NCBI GenBank assembly: GCA_902629125.1 | Contig: CACOPQ010000001.1 | Location: forward strand, 161,503 to 225,502 | Reading direction: 5' to 3' | DNA length: 64,000 nucleotides | From: an uncultured Alphaproteobacteria bacterium | Lineage (GTDB): Bacteria > Pseudomonadota > Alphaproteobacteria > Thalassobaculales > Thalassobaculaceae | In this document: one piece after another, positions 44,098 to 52,998 of the stretch | Layout: every line of letters begins with the position of its first letter | Position numbering within the stretch: position 1 is the stretch's first letter | Translations under genes and position numbers: made by a program | The notes under the pieces: model-generated | What the model was told of the DNA's origin: nothing | The model's input: only the letters and a program-made list of their open reading frames with translations | The model's database searches: none

Positions 44098-45291
44098 GTG
44101 TCGAAACTACTGATCATACCACTCTTTATAATCGCGCTCTTTTCCGGACCAGTTTTCGAAATTTTAATGGGAAAAACTATCAGCATACTCAGCTTTGTCA
44201 TTTCTCTTACTACGACATCACTAGTTTTAATTATCAACTTCTTCCTACAGTTGAGGAAAATCGATAAAGAAAATCGCCAAGTTTATATCGAACTTAAAAA
44301 TACGAAAGAGAGTTTGCTAAAAATTGAAACCCAGCTCCCAGAGTTGCAAAAAAGAATTGACAAGCTACCTCAAAGTGAAAATGTCGCTTCGGAATTACGA
44401 ATACTCCGAGGCCTTATGAAACAGGTTACGGAAAAGGTAAGTGAAACCCAGACCACCAAAAAAAATACTTTAGAAATTAAACCTGATGACAAGAAAGCAA
44501 ACCAAAACGCATCGAACAAAGCTGGCCCACGTGAACCTTTTTTAAATTATGACGATGCCGAGATACTCACTTTTTTAGATAGGGCGGTTAGAGAAGACCG
44601 TGTTCAGCTCTTTATACAACCTACAGTACGCTTGCCTCAAAGAATTCCTGTTTTTTATGAATGCTTTTCCCGAATTGCTGACAACGAAGGAAATATTATC
44701 AGACCTGAGCAGTATCTTCCTGTATCCGACGCTGCTGGTCTCACAGCAGCTTTGGACAATCTTTTATTATTCCGATGTATACAGCTCGTTCGCCAAACAC
44801 GCCGAGAGCAGCCTAACATTTTATTCTTCTGTAATATTTCAAATAAGACGCTCACAGATATTGAATTTTTCACTGATTTTATAGATTTCATGGCTAATAA
44901 CATACAATTAGCCTCCAGTCTTATTTTTGAATTCAGTCAACAGACCTTCGAAGACAGTACATTTGAAATACAAACAAATTTAAAAAGATTGGCTGGTTTA
45001 GGCTTTCGACTAGCAGTTGATCAACTGAAAGACCTGAACTTTGATCTTTCGGCTCTATCCAGTAAAGGCTTTAAATTCATTAAGATAGATGCCCACCTTC
45101 TGCATGAAGTTGCAAAAGGTGAGGACGCCGTGATAAGCATGAATTCCTTAAAAGGCGCCATGGACCGACAAGCTATGGACTTAATTGTCGAGAAGATAGA
45201 GACAGAAGAGATGCTTCTTGAACTTTTAGATCTTAAGATTGACTTCGGTCAGGGCTATTTATTCGGAGAACCAAAAGCAGTAAAAAAATAG
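44098..45291 (+). CDS. Membrane-anchored degenerate EAL-domain protein (TipF-like layout)
   Basis: From a GTG at 44098 (AGGGAG 8 bases upstream) the protein is 397 residues. Two N-terminal transmembrane helices (about 2-18 and 28-50), a coiled coil (about 55-118), a polar linker and a C-terminal EAL-like domain (about 150-395) follow in order. The catalytic set is degraded: EAL reads ECF (FYECFSRI near residue 187), the usual ELTE position reads EFSQ, and the DDFG metal motif reads VDQLKD, while the QGYLFGEP end is kept. It probably binds but does not hydrolyse c-di-GMP, or binds nothing. Layout matches Caulobacter TipF, a flagellar polarity factor, though no flagellar gene is nearby. It follows pyrD. 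Confidence 0.8.
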   Translation: MSKLLIIPLFIIALFSGPVFEILMGKTISILSFVISLTTTSLVLIINFFLQLRKIDKENRQVYIELKNTKESLLKIETQLPELQKRIDKLPQSENVASELRILRGLMKQVTEKVSETQTTKKNTLEIKPDDKKANQNASNKAGPREPFLNYDDAEILTFLDRAVREDRVQLFIQPTVRLPQRIPVFYECFSRIADNEGNIIRPEQYLPVSDAAGLTAALDNLLLFRCIQLVRQTRREQPNILFFCNISNKTLTDIEFFTDFIDFMANNIQLASSLIFEFSQQTFEDSTFEIQTNLKRLAGLGFRLAVDQLKDLNFDLSALSSKGFKFIKIDAHLLHEVAKGEDAVISMNSLKGAMDRQAMDLIVEKIETEEMLLELLDLKIDFGQGYLFGEPKAVKK

Positions 45292-45295
45292 ATCT

Positions 45296-46159
45296 ATGGC
45301 AATTCAAGAATTAAGGTCAATAGAGGAAATTTCAGATCTTTTTGACGTTTTTATTTTCGATATTTGGGGGACTATCTATGACGGACAAGCATTATTTACA
45401 GGTGTCAAAAACGTATTACAAAGCCTTCGTCAAAAAGGTAAACGCATAATATTTCTATCCAATTCTCCCCAGATAGAAAATGTGGTGTACGAGAGGTTAA
45501 GTGCACTAGGAGTCGAGAGAAACTTATTTGATGACGTAGTTACATCAGGCGGAGAAGCGAAACGACAGCTTTCTGAGGGGCACCATTCAAAAACAATACG
45601 ATTCGAAGGGCCCGTCTACTTGACCGGCCCTAACCGTTATCCAGACGTAATCCCTGAAGAAAAGTTTCTAATAGAGAAAGCTCTCGATAAATCCAGATGG
45701 ATTCTCAACAGTGGCCCTGACAAAGCCGAAGAAACGCTAGATGATTACATTAAAATCCTTCAAAGAGCCAAATCACTTAATATTCCCATGCTGTGCACAA
45801 ATCCGGATAAAATTGTATTACATGGCAACACGACACACATCTGCGCTGGCTATCTAGCCACCTATTATTCGTCTATCGGGGGGGTTGTCTCGTATATTGG
45901 GAAACCCCATGCTGCAGTTTTTGAACGCTGTAAATCACTTAGTGGAGAAATGGACGCTTCAAGATATTTAATGATAGGTGATAATCTAGAAACAGATATA
46001 CGTGGAGCCAATGCTCTTAAATTTAGCTCACTACTTCTTGGAACAGGAGTTCATAAAATCACAGATAAGTCTGGAGACAACCTCGATCTCGAGGCTATTC
46101 ACTCCTACCAAAATAAGCTGTCATCATTTGCTGACTATGCAATGACACGCCTAAAATAA
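45296..46159 (+). CDS. HAD-superfamily IIA hydrolase (TIGR01459-like)
   Basis: A 287-residue HAD protein with motif I FDIWGTIYDG near residue 21, motif II FLSNSPQ near 53, a C2 cap with CTNPDKIVLHG, and motif III/IV GKPHAAVFERC...MIGDNLETDIRGA. In motif I the second Asp of the usual DxD is replaced by Trp, a feature of this subfamily, so phosphatase activity is uncertain. It is the family of small HAD proteins next to metabolic genes in alphaproteobacteria, function unknown. It starts four bases after the EAL-gene stop, which makes co-expression likely. Confidence 0.85.
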   Translation: MAIQELRSIEEISDLFDVFIFDIWGTIYDGQALFTGVKNVLQSLRQKGKRIIFLSNSPQIENVVYERLSALGVERNLFDDVVTSGGEAKRQLSEGHHSKTIRFEGPVYLTGPNRYPDVIPEEKFLIEKALDKSRWILNSGPDKAEETLDDYIKILQRAKSLNIPMLCTNPDKIVLHGNTTHICAGYLATYYSSIGGVVSYIGKPHAAVFERCKSLSGEMDASRYLMIGDNLETDIRGANALKFSSLLLGTGVHKITDKSGDNLDLEAIHSYQNKLSSFADYAMTRLK

Positions 46160-46195
46160 CCAACAAATAAAGCATTGGGAAAAATCATAGCTACC

Positions 46196-46224
46196 TTGAC
46201 GTTCATTAAAGAGTGGCGTATATC
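46196..46224 (+). promoter_or_regulatory. Promoter for rpmB
   Basis: -35 TTGACG (46196-46201), 17-base spacer and -10 TATATC (46219-46224). Five and four consensus matches at ideal spacing; start expected near 46231, 45 bases before rpmB. Confidence 0.7.
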
Positions 46225-46275
46225 CTCCCACTATTGTTTGAGTATTGAGTTTCCTAACAAAAAGGAGAGGGTCTC

Positions 46276-46569
46276 GTGGCTCGTCGATGTTCCATAACTG
46301 GCAAGGGCGTGATGACAGGTAATAATGTCAGCCATGCTAATAATAAGAATAAAAGACGGTTTATACCGAACCTGCAAAAGGTCTCGTTCATAAGCGAAAC
46401 ATTGGGTAAATCGGTGAGCTTAAAAGTAGCTGCATCTACGATACGGACTATCGAATATAAAGGCGGTTTGGACTCGTTTTTAAAAAATACTAAGAATGCC
46501 AAGTTGACGCCGGATGCCAGAGCTTTAAAGCGCAGAATAGAAAAGGTGGAACAAATAGTATCTGAGTGA
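46276..46569 (+). CDS. rpmB: 50S ribosomal protein L28
   Basis: Large-subunit ribosomal protein, 97 residues, with the typical start ARRCSITGKGVMTGNNVSHANNKNKRRFIPNLQKVSF. The C-terminal extension (about 70-97, RALKRRIEKVEQIVSE) is of the alphaproteobacterial kind. The start is a GTG with GGAGAG upstream at good spacing. L33 is not adjacent. It is convergent with ctaA, with no obvious terminator in the 36 bases between the stops. Confidence 0.97.
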   Translation: MARRCSITGKGVMTGNNVSHANNKNKRRFIPNLQKVSFISETLGKSVSLKVAASTIRTIEYKGGLDSFLKNTKNAKLTPDARALKRRIEKVEQIVSE

Positions 46570-46605
46570 AACTACTCTCCTGCCAGCGACTACCTTCCCC
46601 ATCAA

Positions 46606-47652
46606 CTAATACTGAACCGCGTTAATTAAACTCCCCGGCACTCTTAATAACCTAATTAAAACCAAGCTATTGATAAAGAGACAAACACCTACAAGTTGGT
46701 GAGCTACAGCTAGATTATGAGGCACATTATTCGTAAGAGCTAAAACTCCGAGACCGAACTGTAGGACAACTAAGGCTGCAAGACTATACACCGCCGATTT
46801 TGTGGGAGCGGTGATATTTAACTTCAAACATCTAAACAGTAACCACCCGATTGCAAGCGTGGTAGTGATTCCCAAAAGCCTATGATTAAACTGCACCGCT
46901 GCAGGATTTTCAAAAATGTTTCGCCATACCACCTTCATGGCCAGATAATCTTCTGGAACAATTTTTCCACCCATCAACGGAAACATGTTGTAAATGAGAC
47001 CAGCGTCTAACCCCGCAACCAAAGCACCAGCTAAAATTGTGATCAAAATCAGTCCACAGACTAATTTAGCATGGAGCACAATGGTATTTGCTGTCGAGGT
47101 TCCAACACCAACGACTATGTCCATGAGCGTCCAAACTAACACTCCTAAAATTATAAATGCCATTCCGAGATGGGTAGCTAGTCTATATTGGCTTACCGAA
47201 GGTTCTCCAGACAATCCGCTTTTCACCATCCACCAACCAATAAACGCCTGCATGCATCCAAGGATGGTTATCAATAAAATTTTTGGGGTCAACTTTTTTG
47301 GGATTTTCCGACAAACTAAAAAAAACACCAAGGGGACGAAGAAGACTAAGCCAATCATGCGGCCCCATAATCTGTGAATGTATTCCCACCAAAAGATTTC
47401 TTTAAAAGCCGATAAGTTCATCCAAGAATTCAATGATATAAATTCTGGCGATCTTTTGTATAGATTAAATACTCTTTTCCATTCTTGGTCATCTAGAGGC
47501 GGCAGCCATCCGACCAGCGGTCGCCACTCTACCATTGACAACCCAGAGCCCGTTACTCGCGTGACACCCCCTATTACGACCATCATTATGACCATTATTA
47601 TGAGAAAGGATATCCAAATCACTAATTCGCGATCGCCTGATTTAACCACCAA
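46606..47652 (-). CDS. ctaA: Heme A synthase (CtaA/COX15)
   Basis: Converts heme O to heme A for aa3-type cytochrome oxidase. The 348-residue protein has about eight transmembrane helices and the CtaA/COX15 signatures GGVTRVTGSGLSMVEWRPLVG near residue 28, the FKEIFWWEYIHRLWGRMIG heme-ligand segment, and the second-half FNHRLLGITTTLAIG and VAHQLVGVCLF histidine segments. Start may be TTG 47652 or GTG 47649, both downstream of GGAG. Its presence implies an aa3 terminal oxidase elsewhere. Confidence 0.95.
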   Translation of the reverse strand: MVVKSGDRELVIWISFLIIMVIMMVVIGGVTRVTGSGLSMVEWRPLVGWLPPLDDQEWKRVFNLYKRSPEFISLNSWMNLSAFKEIFWWEYIHRLWGRMIGLVFFVPLVFFLVCRKIPKKLTPKILLITILGCMQAFIGWWMVKSGLSGEPSVSQYRLATHLGMAFIILGVLVWTLMDIVVGVGTSTANTIVLHAKLVCGLILITILAGALVAGLDAGLIYNMFPLMGGKIVPEDYLAMKVVWRNIFENPAAVQFNHRLLGITTTLAIGWLLFRCLKLNITAPTKSAVYSLAALVVLQFGLGVLALTNNVPHNLAVAHQLVGVCLFINSLVLIRLLRVPGSLINAVQY

Positions 47653-47806
47653 TTTCTACTCCAGTAAGATCCCTTCGAGATATGGTGCTAAATATTATAA
47701 GATTCAACTAAAATCCGAGAACTTTTAGATTATTTCTAAGACAGGCTTTGATCTTCGAAAGCTCTATTGATAATATTCTAACTATAGGGTTTTGGATGGT
47801 CGATTT

Positions 47807-48472
47807 ATGAGAAGAAGCATAAACTTCATTTCGAAGTTAATGACAGGATTCTGTTTACTTATATCGGGTTGTGCACAACCAGTATCTGACAACCCAGGTT
47901 TGACAAAATTGTCAGAATACACTTTCGTCACGTCTCACCAAACGAAATTGATGTGTGAGTATAATGGAACTTATACAACTGTTAGACACACAAAAATTCC
48001 CCACTTTATAAATCTCTCAATTTTAAAGCCGCCAATAAAAGTTAGGTGTTCTAAAGAAAACTACTGGGATAAAGTAATCGTTTTAACTCCGATCAGAACA
48101 TTCAATTTATTGGATAGGTTGGCATTGAGGCAAAACGTCACAGCCCAAAACAGCAATTACAGCAGGGCAAACGTGGGACCTTTATCAGGCTTGCCAAGAA
48201 AGCTACATATTGTACTCCGTAAAAAGTCATTCAAAAACGCAGACGAGCGGGACCTCTACTATGCGGAGGAAGCCAGATTCGTCAAAGAAAATTGGGATGC
48301 CGTAGCATCAAAGATCAACAAAAGTTGCCAAACGAAAAAAAATAATCACTCAGAGCTATCTCTAAATATCGAACATGCTGCCTGCCAGAAAGCTAAAGAG
48401 CAAATCAAAAAACTTTTAAGAAACGACTTAATGAGGCTAGAAGTTGAACGACGCGGCTCACTTCTAGAATAA
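47807..48472 (+). CDS. Predicted lipoprotein of unknown function
   Basis: I do not recognise this 221-residue protein. It begins MRRSINFISKLMTGFCLLISGCAQ, a lipoprotein signal with the lipobox cysteine at residue 22. The mature part contains QTKLMCEYNGTYTTVRHTKIPHFINLSIL and KPPIKVRCSKENYWDKVIVLTP, two cysteine-bearing beta-like stretches. A basic, helical C-terminal region (about 150-215) with repeated Lys/Glu ends in LLRNDLMRLEVERRG. Upstream in-frame TTG at 47792 has no SD and would bury the signal. It lies between divergent ctaA and the folded leader of pntAA, on the pnt strand, so it may be transcribed with it. Confidence 0.6.
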   Translation: MRRSINFISKLMTGFCLLISGCAQPVSDNPGLTKLSEYTFVTSHQTKLMCEYNGTYTTVRHTKIPHFINLSILKPPIKVRCSKENYWDKVIVLTPIRTFNLLDRLALRQNVTAQNSNYSRANVGPLSGLPRKLHIVLRKKSFKNADERDLYYAEEARFVKENWDAVASKINKSCQTKKNNHSELSLNIEHAACQKAKEQIKKLLRNDLMRLEVERRGSLLE

Positions 48473-48480
48473 AATCGTTG

Positions 48481-48567
48481 CGTCGCGGCTCCGAAAAGCC
48501 TAATAAATTCCACGAGAAAAAAATCCGTGGGTTTTCTCTGAAAATCAACGGTTTTGGGGTTGCGACG
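48481..48567 (+). promoter_or_regulatory. Potentially structured RNA leader before pntAA
   Basis: 48481-48496 can pair with 48552-48567 as 16 consecutive pairs, including several G-U wobbles. They enclose a perfect 7-bp hairpin (48514-48520 with 48532-48538), which competes with a 5-bp alternative (48510-48514 with 48526-48530). The wobble-rich pairing points to RNA rather than a DNA operator. It begins nine bases after the lipoprotein stop and ends 44 bases before the pntAA ATG. No T run follows, so it is not a plain terminator. I cannot match it to a known riboswitch class. Confidence 0.5.
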
Positions 48568-48610
48568 GAAAGATTTCCTTTTTTACACGTGTTTTGCGGG
48601 GTCACATTCA

Positions 48611-49774
48611 ATGCAAATTGGAATAATCAAAGAAAGACGTTTAGACGAGATGCGAGTAGCCGCAACTCCTGATACAATTAGAAAATTTATCGCGATGGGG
48701 CTCCAAGTAAATATCGAAAAGGGGGCCGGGATCACAGCATCAATTACAGACCAGGAATATGAGGAAGCAGGGGCAAATCTTTTGGAGAACGCGCCCAAAG
48801 TGCTCGAGAACGCAGATATCGTCTTAAAAGTTGGGAAACCGATAGGGCCGAAAGATGAAGACGCCTCTAAACTTGATGAAGTAAAGCTCCTCAAATCTGG
48901 ATCGATATTGGTGAGCCTCATGGAGCCCTATAAAGATAGAGATTTAATTGACTTAATTGCAAAGCAAAATGTAACCTGCTTCGCTTTGGAATTAATCCCA
49001 CGGATAACGCGCGCCCAAACGATGGATGTCTTGTCGTCTCAATCCAACTTAGCAGGTTATAAGGCGGTTATCGAAGCGTCTACAGCTTATGGCAAAGCAT
49101 TTCCAATGATGATGACTGCTGCTGGAACCGTTCCACCTGCGAAATGTTTAGTGATGGGAGCGGGAGTTGCGGGCCTTCAAGCTATTGCAACAGCTCGCAG
49201 GCTGGGTGCGGTGGTGTCGGCGAGTGACGTTCGTCCAGCAGCAAAAGAAAACGTCGAAAGTTTAGGCGCAAAGTTCATTGCTGTAGAAGATGAGGAGTTT
49301 AAGGAAGCTGAAACAAGCGGTGGATATGCCAAGGAAATGAGTGAAGATTATAAAAAGAAGCAAGCAGAGTTGATTGCAGCTACTGTTGCAAAGCAGGATA
49401 TTATCATTTGTACTGCCCTAATACCTGGAAAGCCAGCTCCGGTTTTAATAACACCAGAAATGGTCGATACCATGAAGCCCGGCTCAGTGATTGTAGACCT
49501 TGCTGTAGAGCAAGGAGGGAATTGTCCGCTTTCTGAACCCAATAAGTTGGTCGATCGTAACGGTGTTCGAATAATTGGCTGCACAAATTTAGCTAGTAGA
49601 GTGGCAATTGACGCATCAGCACTTTTTGCGAAGAACCTGCTAAATTTCGTAACACCACTTATCAATAGTTCAGAAAATAAAATAGAAATTAACATGCAAG
49701 ATGAAATCATCGCAGGTTCTATGATCACAAAAGATGGGAAAATCGTGCATGACGCGGTTACAGCTTCGGTGTAA
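48611..49774 (+). CDS. pntAA: NAD(P) transhydrogenase subunit alpha, NAD-binding part
   Basis: Soluble NAD(H)-binding subunit of the proton-translocating transhydrogenase. The 387 residues start MQIGIIKERRLDEMRVAATPDTI in line with known PntA. SNLAGYKAVIEASTAYGKAFPMMMTAAGTVPPAKCLVMGAGVAGLQAIATARRLGA contains the dinucleotide-binding fold. The RQD-like mobile loop and VDLAVEQGGNCPLSEP follow. A longer frame from 48554 would translate part of the folded leader and lacks similarity. The membrane helices fused to this part in E. coli PntA are a separate gene here (pntAB), the typical alphaproteobacterial three-gene form. Confidence 0.95.
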   Translation: MQIGIIKERRLDEMRVAATPDTIRKFIAMGLQVNIEKGAGITASITDQEYEEAGANLLENAPKVLENADIVLKVGKPIGPKDEDASKLDEVKLLKSGSILVSLMEPYKDRDLIDLIAKQNVTCFALELIPRITRAQTMDVLSSQSNLAGYKAVIEASTAYGKAFPMMMTAAGTVPPAKCLVMGAGVAGLQAIATARRLGAVVSASDVRPAAKENVESLGAKFIAVEDEEFKEAETSGGYAKEMSEDYKKKQAELIAATVAKQDIIICTALIPGKPAPVLITPEMVDTMKPGSVIVDLAVEQGGNCPLSEPNKLVDRNGVRIIGCTNLASRVAIDASALFAKNLLNFVTPLINSSENKIEINMQDEIIAGSMITKDGKIVHDAVTASV

Positions 49775-49887
49775 CCCAGCTAATCGACCTACAAGAAAGC
49801 TTGGAACATATTGTTTATATAATTTTGTATCCTAATATTGAAGTATATCTACAGAACTACCCAGAGAACTGAGTAAAGAGGTGTAAA

Positions 49888-50184
49888 GTGCAAACAGGAA
49901 GTGTCGATCCACTTATCTTCGGTATTACAGTATTAGTCTTAGCATGCTTTGTCGGCTACTACGTCGTTTGGCGCGTCACTCCCGCTTTGCATTCACCTCT
50001 TATGAGCGTAACGAATGCTATTTCTTCGGTTATTATAGTAGGAGCGCTAATTGCCGCTGGTCCCTCTGAAACCAACTTTGCTCAACTAATTGGTTTTTTC
50101 GCAGTGGTGTTGGCTTCTATTAATATTTTTGGCGGATTTATTGTCACTCAACGAATGCTATCGATGTTTAAGAAGAGACGCTGA
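49888..50184 (+). CDS. pntAB: NAD(P) transhydrogenase subunit alpha, membrane part
   Basis: A 98-residue membrane subunit with three transmembrane helices, corresponding to the C-terminal membrane segment of single-chain PntA. The sequence [50 protein letters not shown] is diagnostic. The start is a GTG with GAGG about 8 bases upstream. A gap of 113 bases separates it from pntAA, unusually wide for a subunit pair, while pntB follows after 14 bases. Confidence 0.94.
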   Translation: MQTGSVDPLIFGITVLVLACFVGYYVVWRVTPALHSPLMSVTNAISSVIIVGALIAAGPSETNFAQLIGFFAVVLASINIFGGFIVTQRMLSMFKKRR

Positions 50185-50198
50185 TTTAGGAAGCTACA

Positions 50199-51590
50199 AT
50201 GACAGATAATATTTCAGCCGTCCTCTACTTAATTTCCAGCATATTTTTTATACTGGCGCTACGAGGATTAAGTTCGCCTGACTCTGCACGTCAAGGGAAT
50301 CTTTTCGGGGTTCTCGGGATGACTATCGCTGTTGGAACTACTTTAGCTCTGCCTAATGTATTGAGTTACGAGGTTATTCTTGCTGGAATTGTTATTGGCG
50401 GTGGAATAGGGACATTGATAGCCCGAAAAATAGAAATGACGGCCCTGCCTCAACTAGTTGCAGGGTTCCACAGCCTTGTTGGATTAGCTGCCTGCTTCGT
50501 GGCTGCAGCTGCATTTTTTAGGCCTGAGGCCTACGGAATTGGCACTTTTTTAAACATCAACACAGGTAGTTTAATAGAAATGTCTATAGGATTAGCTATA
50601 GGCGCAATAACCTTTACAGGATCAATAATCGCATTTGGGAAGCTCCAAGGGCTTATAACTGGCGCACCGCTAACATTCAGAGGCCAGCACGCCCTCAATG
50701 CAATTTTAGGAATTACCCTTGTCGCTTTGATTGCTTGGATGACCATTGATCAAAATGAGACCATTTTTTGGGTAATATTTTCATTATCGCTGGTTATTGG
50801 CATTTTGATAATTGTACCAATTGGCGGAGCTGATATGCCCGTCGTAATATCTATGTTGAATTCGTACTCTGGATGGGCCGCATGTGGCATTGGCTTTACG
50901 CTTGGGAACAGTCTTTTAATAGTGACTGGGGCCTTGGTAGGGTCATCGGGAGCCATACTATCTTACATTATGTGTAAGGGAATGAATCGATCTTTCTTTA
51001 GCGTTATACTGGGTGGATTTGGTGGCGATTCAGAAATTTCTGGCACCACAACAAGCCGCGATAAGGCGATTAAAATTGGAAGCGCAGAAGATGCAGCTTT
51101 TATCATGAAAAATGCGTCTTCGGTCATCATCGTCCCAGGATATGGGATGGCGGTAGCACAAGCACAGCACGCTTTGCGCGAAATGGGCGAATTACTAAAA
51201 GCCGATGGCGTCGATGTTCGCTATGCTATTCATCCCGTTGCTGGCCGCATGCCAGGTCATATGAATGTTCTCCTGGCTGAAGCAAATGTGCCATATGAAC
51301 AAGTACTAGAATTAGATGAGATTAACAGAGATTTCGCGCAAGCTGATGTCGCATTTGTCATAGGTGCAAACGATGTAACTAACCCAGCTGCTAAGACTGA
51401 CCCATCAAGTCCAATCTATGGGATGCCTATATTGGACGTTGAAAATGCGAAAACCGTACTTTTTATTAAAAGGTCAATGGCCTCAGGTTATGCTGGTGTA
51501 AATAACGAATTGTTTTTTAGAGAAAATACAATGATGCTTTTTTCGGATGCAAAGTCGATGTGCGATGAAATCGTTCAGGCACTAAACTAA
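50199..51590 (+). CDS. pntB: NAD(P) transhydrogenase subunit beta
   Basis: Membrane and NADP(H)-binding subunit that uses the proton-motive force to make NADPH from NADH. The 463 residues have about nine N-terminal transmembrane helices, including LPQLVAGFHSLVGLAACFVA and GADMPVVISMLNSYSGWAACGIGF. The C-terminal NADP(H) domain has VIIVPGYGMAVAQAQHALREM and HPVAGRMPGHMNVLLAEANVPY, then DVAFVIGANDVTNPAAK. All subunits of the enzyme are therefore encoded here. It is convergent with hemY. Confidence 0.96.
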   Translation: MTDNISAVLYLISSIFFILALRGLSSPDSARQGNLFGVLGMTIAVGTTLALPNVLSYEVILAGIVIGGGIGTLIARKIEMTALPQLVAGFHSLVGLAACFVAAAAFFRPEAYGIGTFLNINTGSLIEMSIGLAIGAITFTGSIIAFGKLQGLITGAPLTFRGQHALNAILGITLVALIAWMTIDQNETIFWVIFSLSLVIGILIIVPIGGADMPVVISMLNSYSGWAACGIGFTLGNSLLIVTGALVGSSGAILSYIMCKGMNRSFFSVILGGFGGDSEISGTTTSRDKAIKIGSAEDAAFIMKNASSVIIVPGYGMAVAQAQHALREMGELLKADGVDVRYAIHPVAGRMPGHMNVLLAEANVPYEQVLELDEINRDFAQADVAFVIGANDVTNPAAKTDPSSPIYGMPILDVENAKTVLFIKRSMASGYAGVNNELFFRENTMMLFSDAKSMCDEIVQALN

Positions 51591-51628
51591 TTAGAAATTT
51601 TTTAGTTCAGGTAGTGTGAGCCGATTTA

Positions 51629-52996
51629 TTATCCTAAGTTCTCGTTTTCTATTATTTGAGTGGGCTGGTTTTCATCCTTAGAGACAATCATGGTTTGAAG
51701 CTCTTCTACTCTGGGAGGCTCCTTCCAAATAATAGTATCAAAAGCATGGCAATTGCCACAGATCGCGGACCACTCTAAAGCAACTGCACCACAGCTGCTA
51801 CATGCCCAAGTTTTATCTGGAAGTGCTCGTGATGCCTTTTCTAACCAACTCTTAGACAAGCTATGATCATGCATTTCAAGTCTCTCAAGTTCTGACATCA
51901 AAAGACAATATGAAACTGTAACCTTTTTTTCTATGATCGACTCGATTTTACTTCGTGCCTCTCGCCACAAATGAGCATTTAACGCTGATTGCGCCATGAA
52001 GAGCATTACTTCGTCGTCCACAACTTTATGGTCTAACAGTTTCTGTAATCTTTGATACTTTTGCAAGTCTTCCTCATTCTGCCAAAGCTTTACGTATGCC
52101 TCCAAGACTTTTGGATGCGGCTTCAGTCTGCAAAATGACTCGATAAACGACACAGCTTTTCGTTGAGATTTTACATCAGAAATTAGACCCGTTCTTATGA
52201 GTGCTGCAGGAACAAATTCTTTATCGTAATCAAGTGCTGATTCAGATGCTAAGATTGCGTCTTTTTCATTCCCCTCAAGCTTCTTTGACTGAGCGAGAGC
52301 TGCCAAGACTACGGCTCTAGACTTTTTGACTAAACTCTCTGGCTTCACATTTCTTCGTACGGCATCGGCAAGAGTTCTATTTGCATCTTCCCACGATCCA
52401 TTTGCTATTTGCAAATCAAACAATGTCTCGACGATGAAAGCTGACTCGGGACGTAATTCGTAAGCTTGTTTTGTTAGTCTATGGACGGCCACTGTATCAC
52501 CAGAATGCTGGGCCTGCCTTATCAACCCCACCACACCAACAAACTGGGTTTCTTTGTCGTTGCTTAGGGTATTGAAATATCTTGACGCTGCTTCTCCATC
52601 TCCATTAAGAGCCGCGGTTTGCGCAGATAATAATTTTGTAATTTTCGCATCACCTAAAAGCTTAGTAGCTTGCTTTGAAAACCTAGTAGCTTCATCTTTT
52701 TCACCTGCAGCAACAGCCGACATACCAAATGTAAGTGCTTTATAACCCTCAGTCTCGCGACGTTTCTTCCGTGCATTAAAAAATTCTCTGGGACTTTTGC
52801 AAATTACTCTAACGATCCGAGCAAGTATCAAAATAGAAATCAATAGACCTAATATCGCGACCAGCAGCACGCCGAAGTAAGTTTGAATTTCATAACCTAG
52901 CCAATATATCGTAACGTTTCCTGGATTATCCGTAAGCCACACAGATAATCCAATCAAACAAGCCAGGAACAAAAAGAAAAAAAGTATTCTGAACAT
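51629..52996 (-). CDS. hemY: HemY-like TPR membrane protein with C-terminal zinc ribbon
   Basis: The 455-residue protein has two N-terminal transmembrane helices (about 2-20 and 38-62), the HemY_N motif TIYWLGYEIQTYFGVLLVAIL, TPR-like helices to about 390, and a C-terminal CSSC...CGNC zinc-ribbon segment near 398-416. This is the proteobacterial HemY of heme clusters, not the protoporphyrinogen oxidase of Gram-positives that shares the name. Its exact task in heme synthesis is unclear. It follows the Mic60-like gene after two bases, at the end of hemC-hemD-mic60-hemY. Confidence 0.85.
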   Translation of the reverse strand: MFRILFFFLFLACLIGLSVWLTDNPGNVTIYWLGYEIQTYFGVLLVAILGLLISILILARIVRVICKSPREFFNARKKRRETEGYKALTFGMSAVAAGEKDEATRFSKQATKLLGDAKITKLLSAQTAALNGDGEAASRYFNTLSNDKETQFVGVVGLIRQAQHSGDTVAVHRLTKQAYELRPESAFIVETLFDLQIANGSWEDANRTLADAVRRNVKPESLVKKSRAVVLAALAQSKKLEGNEKDAILASESALDYDKEFVPAALIRTGLISDVKSQRKAVSFIESFCRLKPHPKVLEAYVKLWQNEEDLQKYQRLQKLLDHKVVDDEVMLFMAQSALNAHLWREARSKIESIIEKKVTVSYCLLMSELERLEMHDHSLSKSWLEKASRALPDKTWACSSCGAVALEWSAICGNCHAFDTIIWKEPPRVEELQTMIVSKDENQPTQIIENENLG

Positions 52997-52998
52997 TT

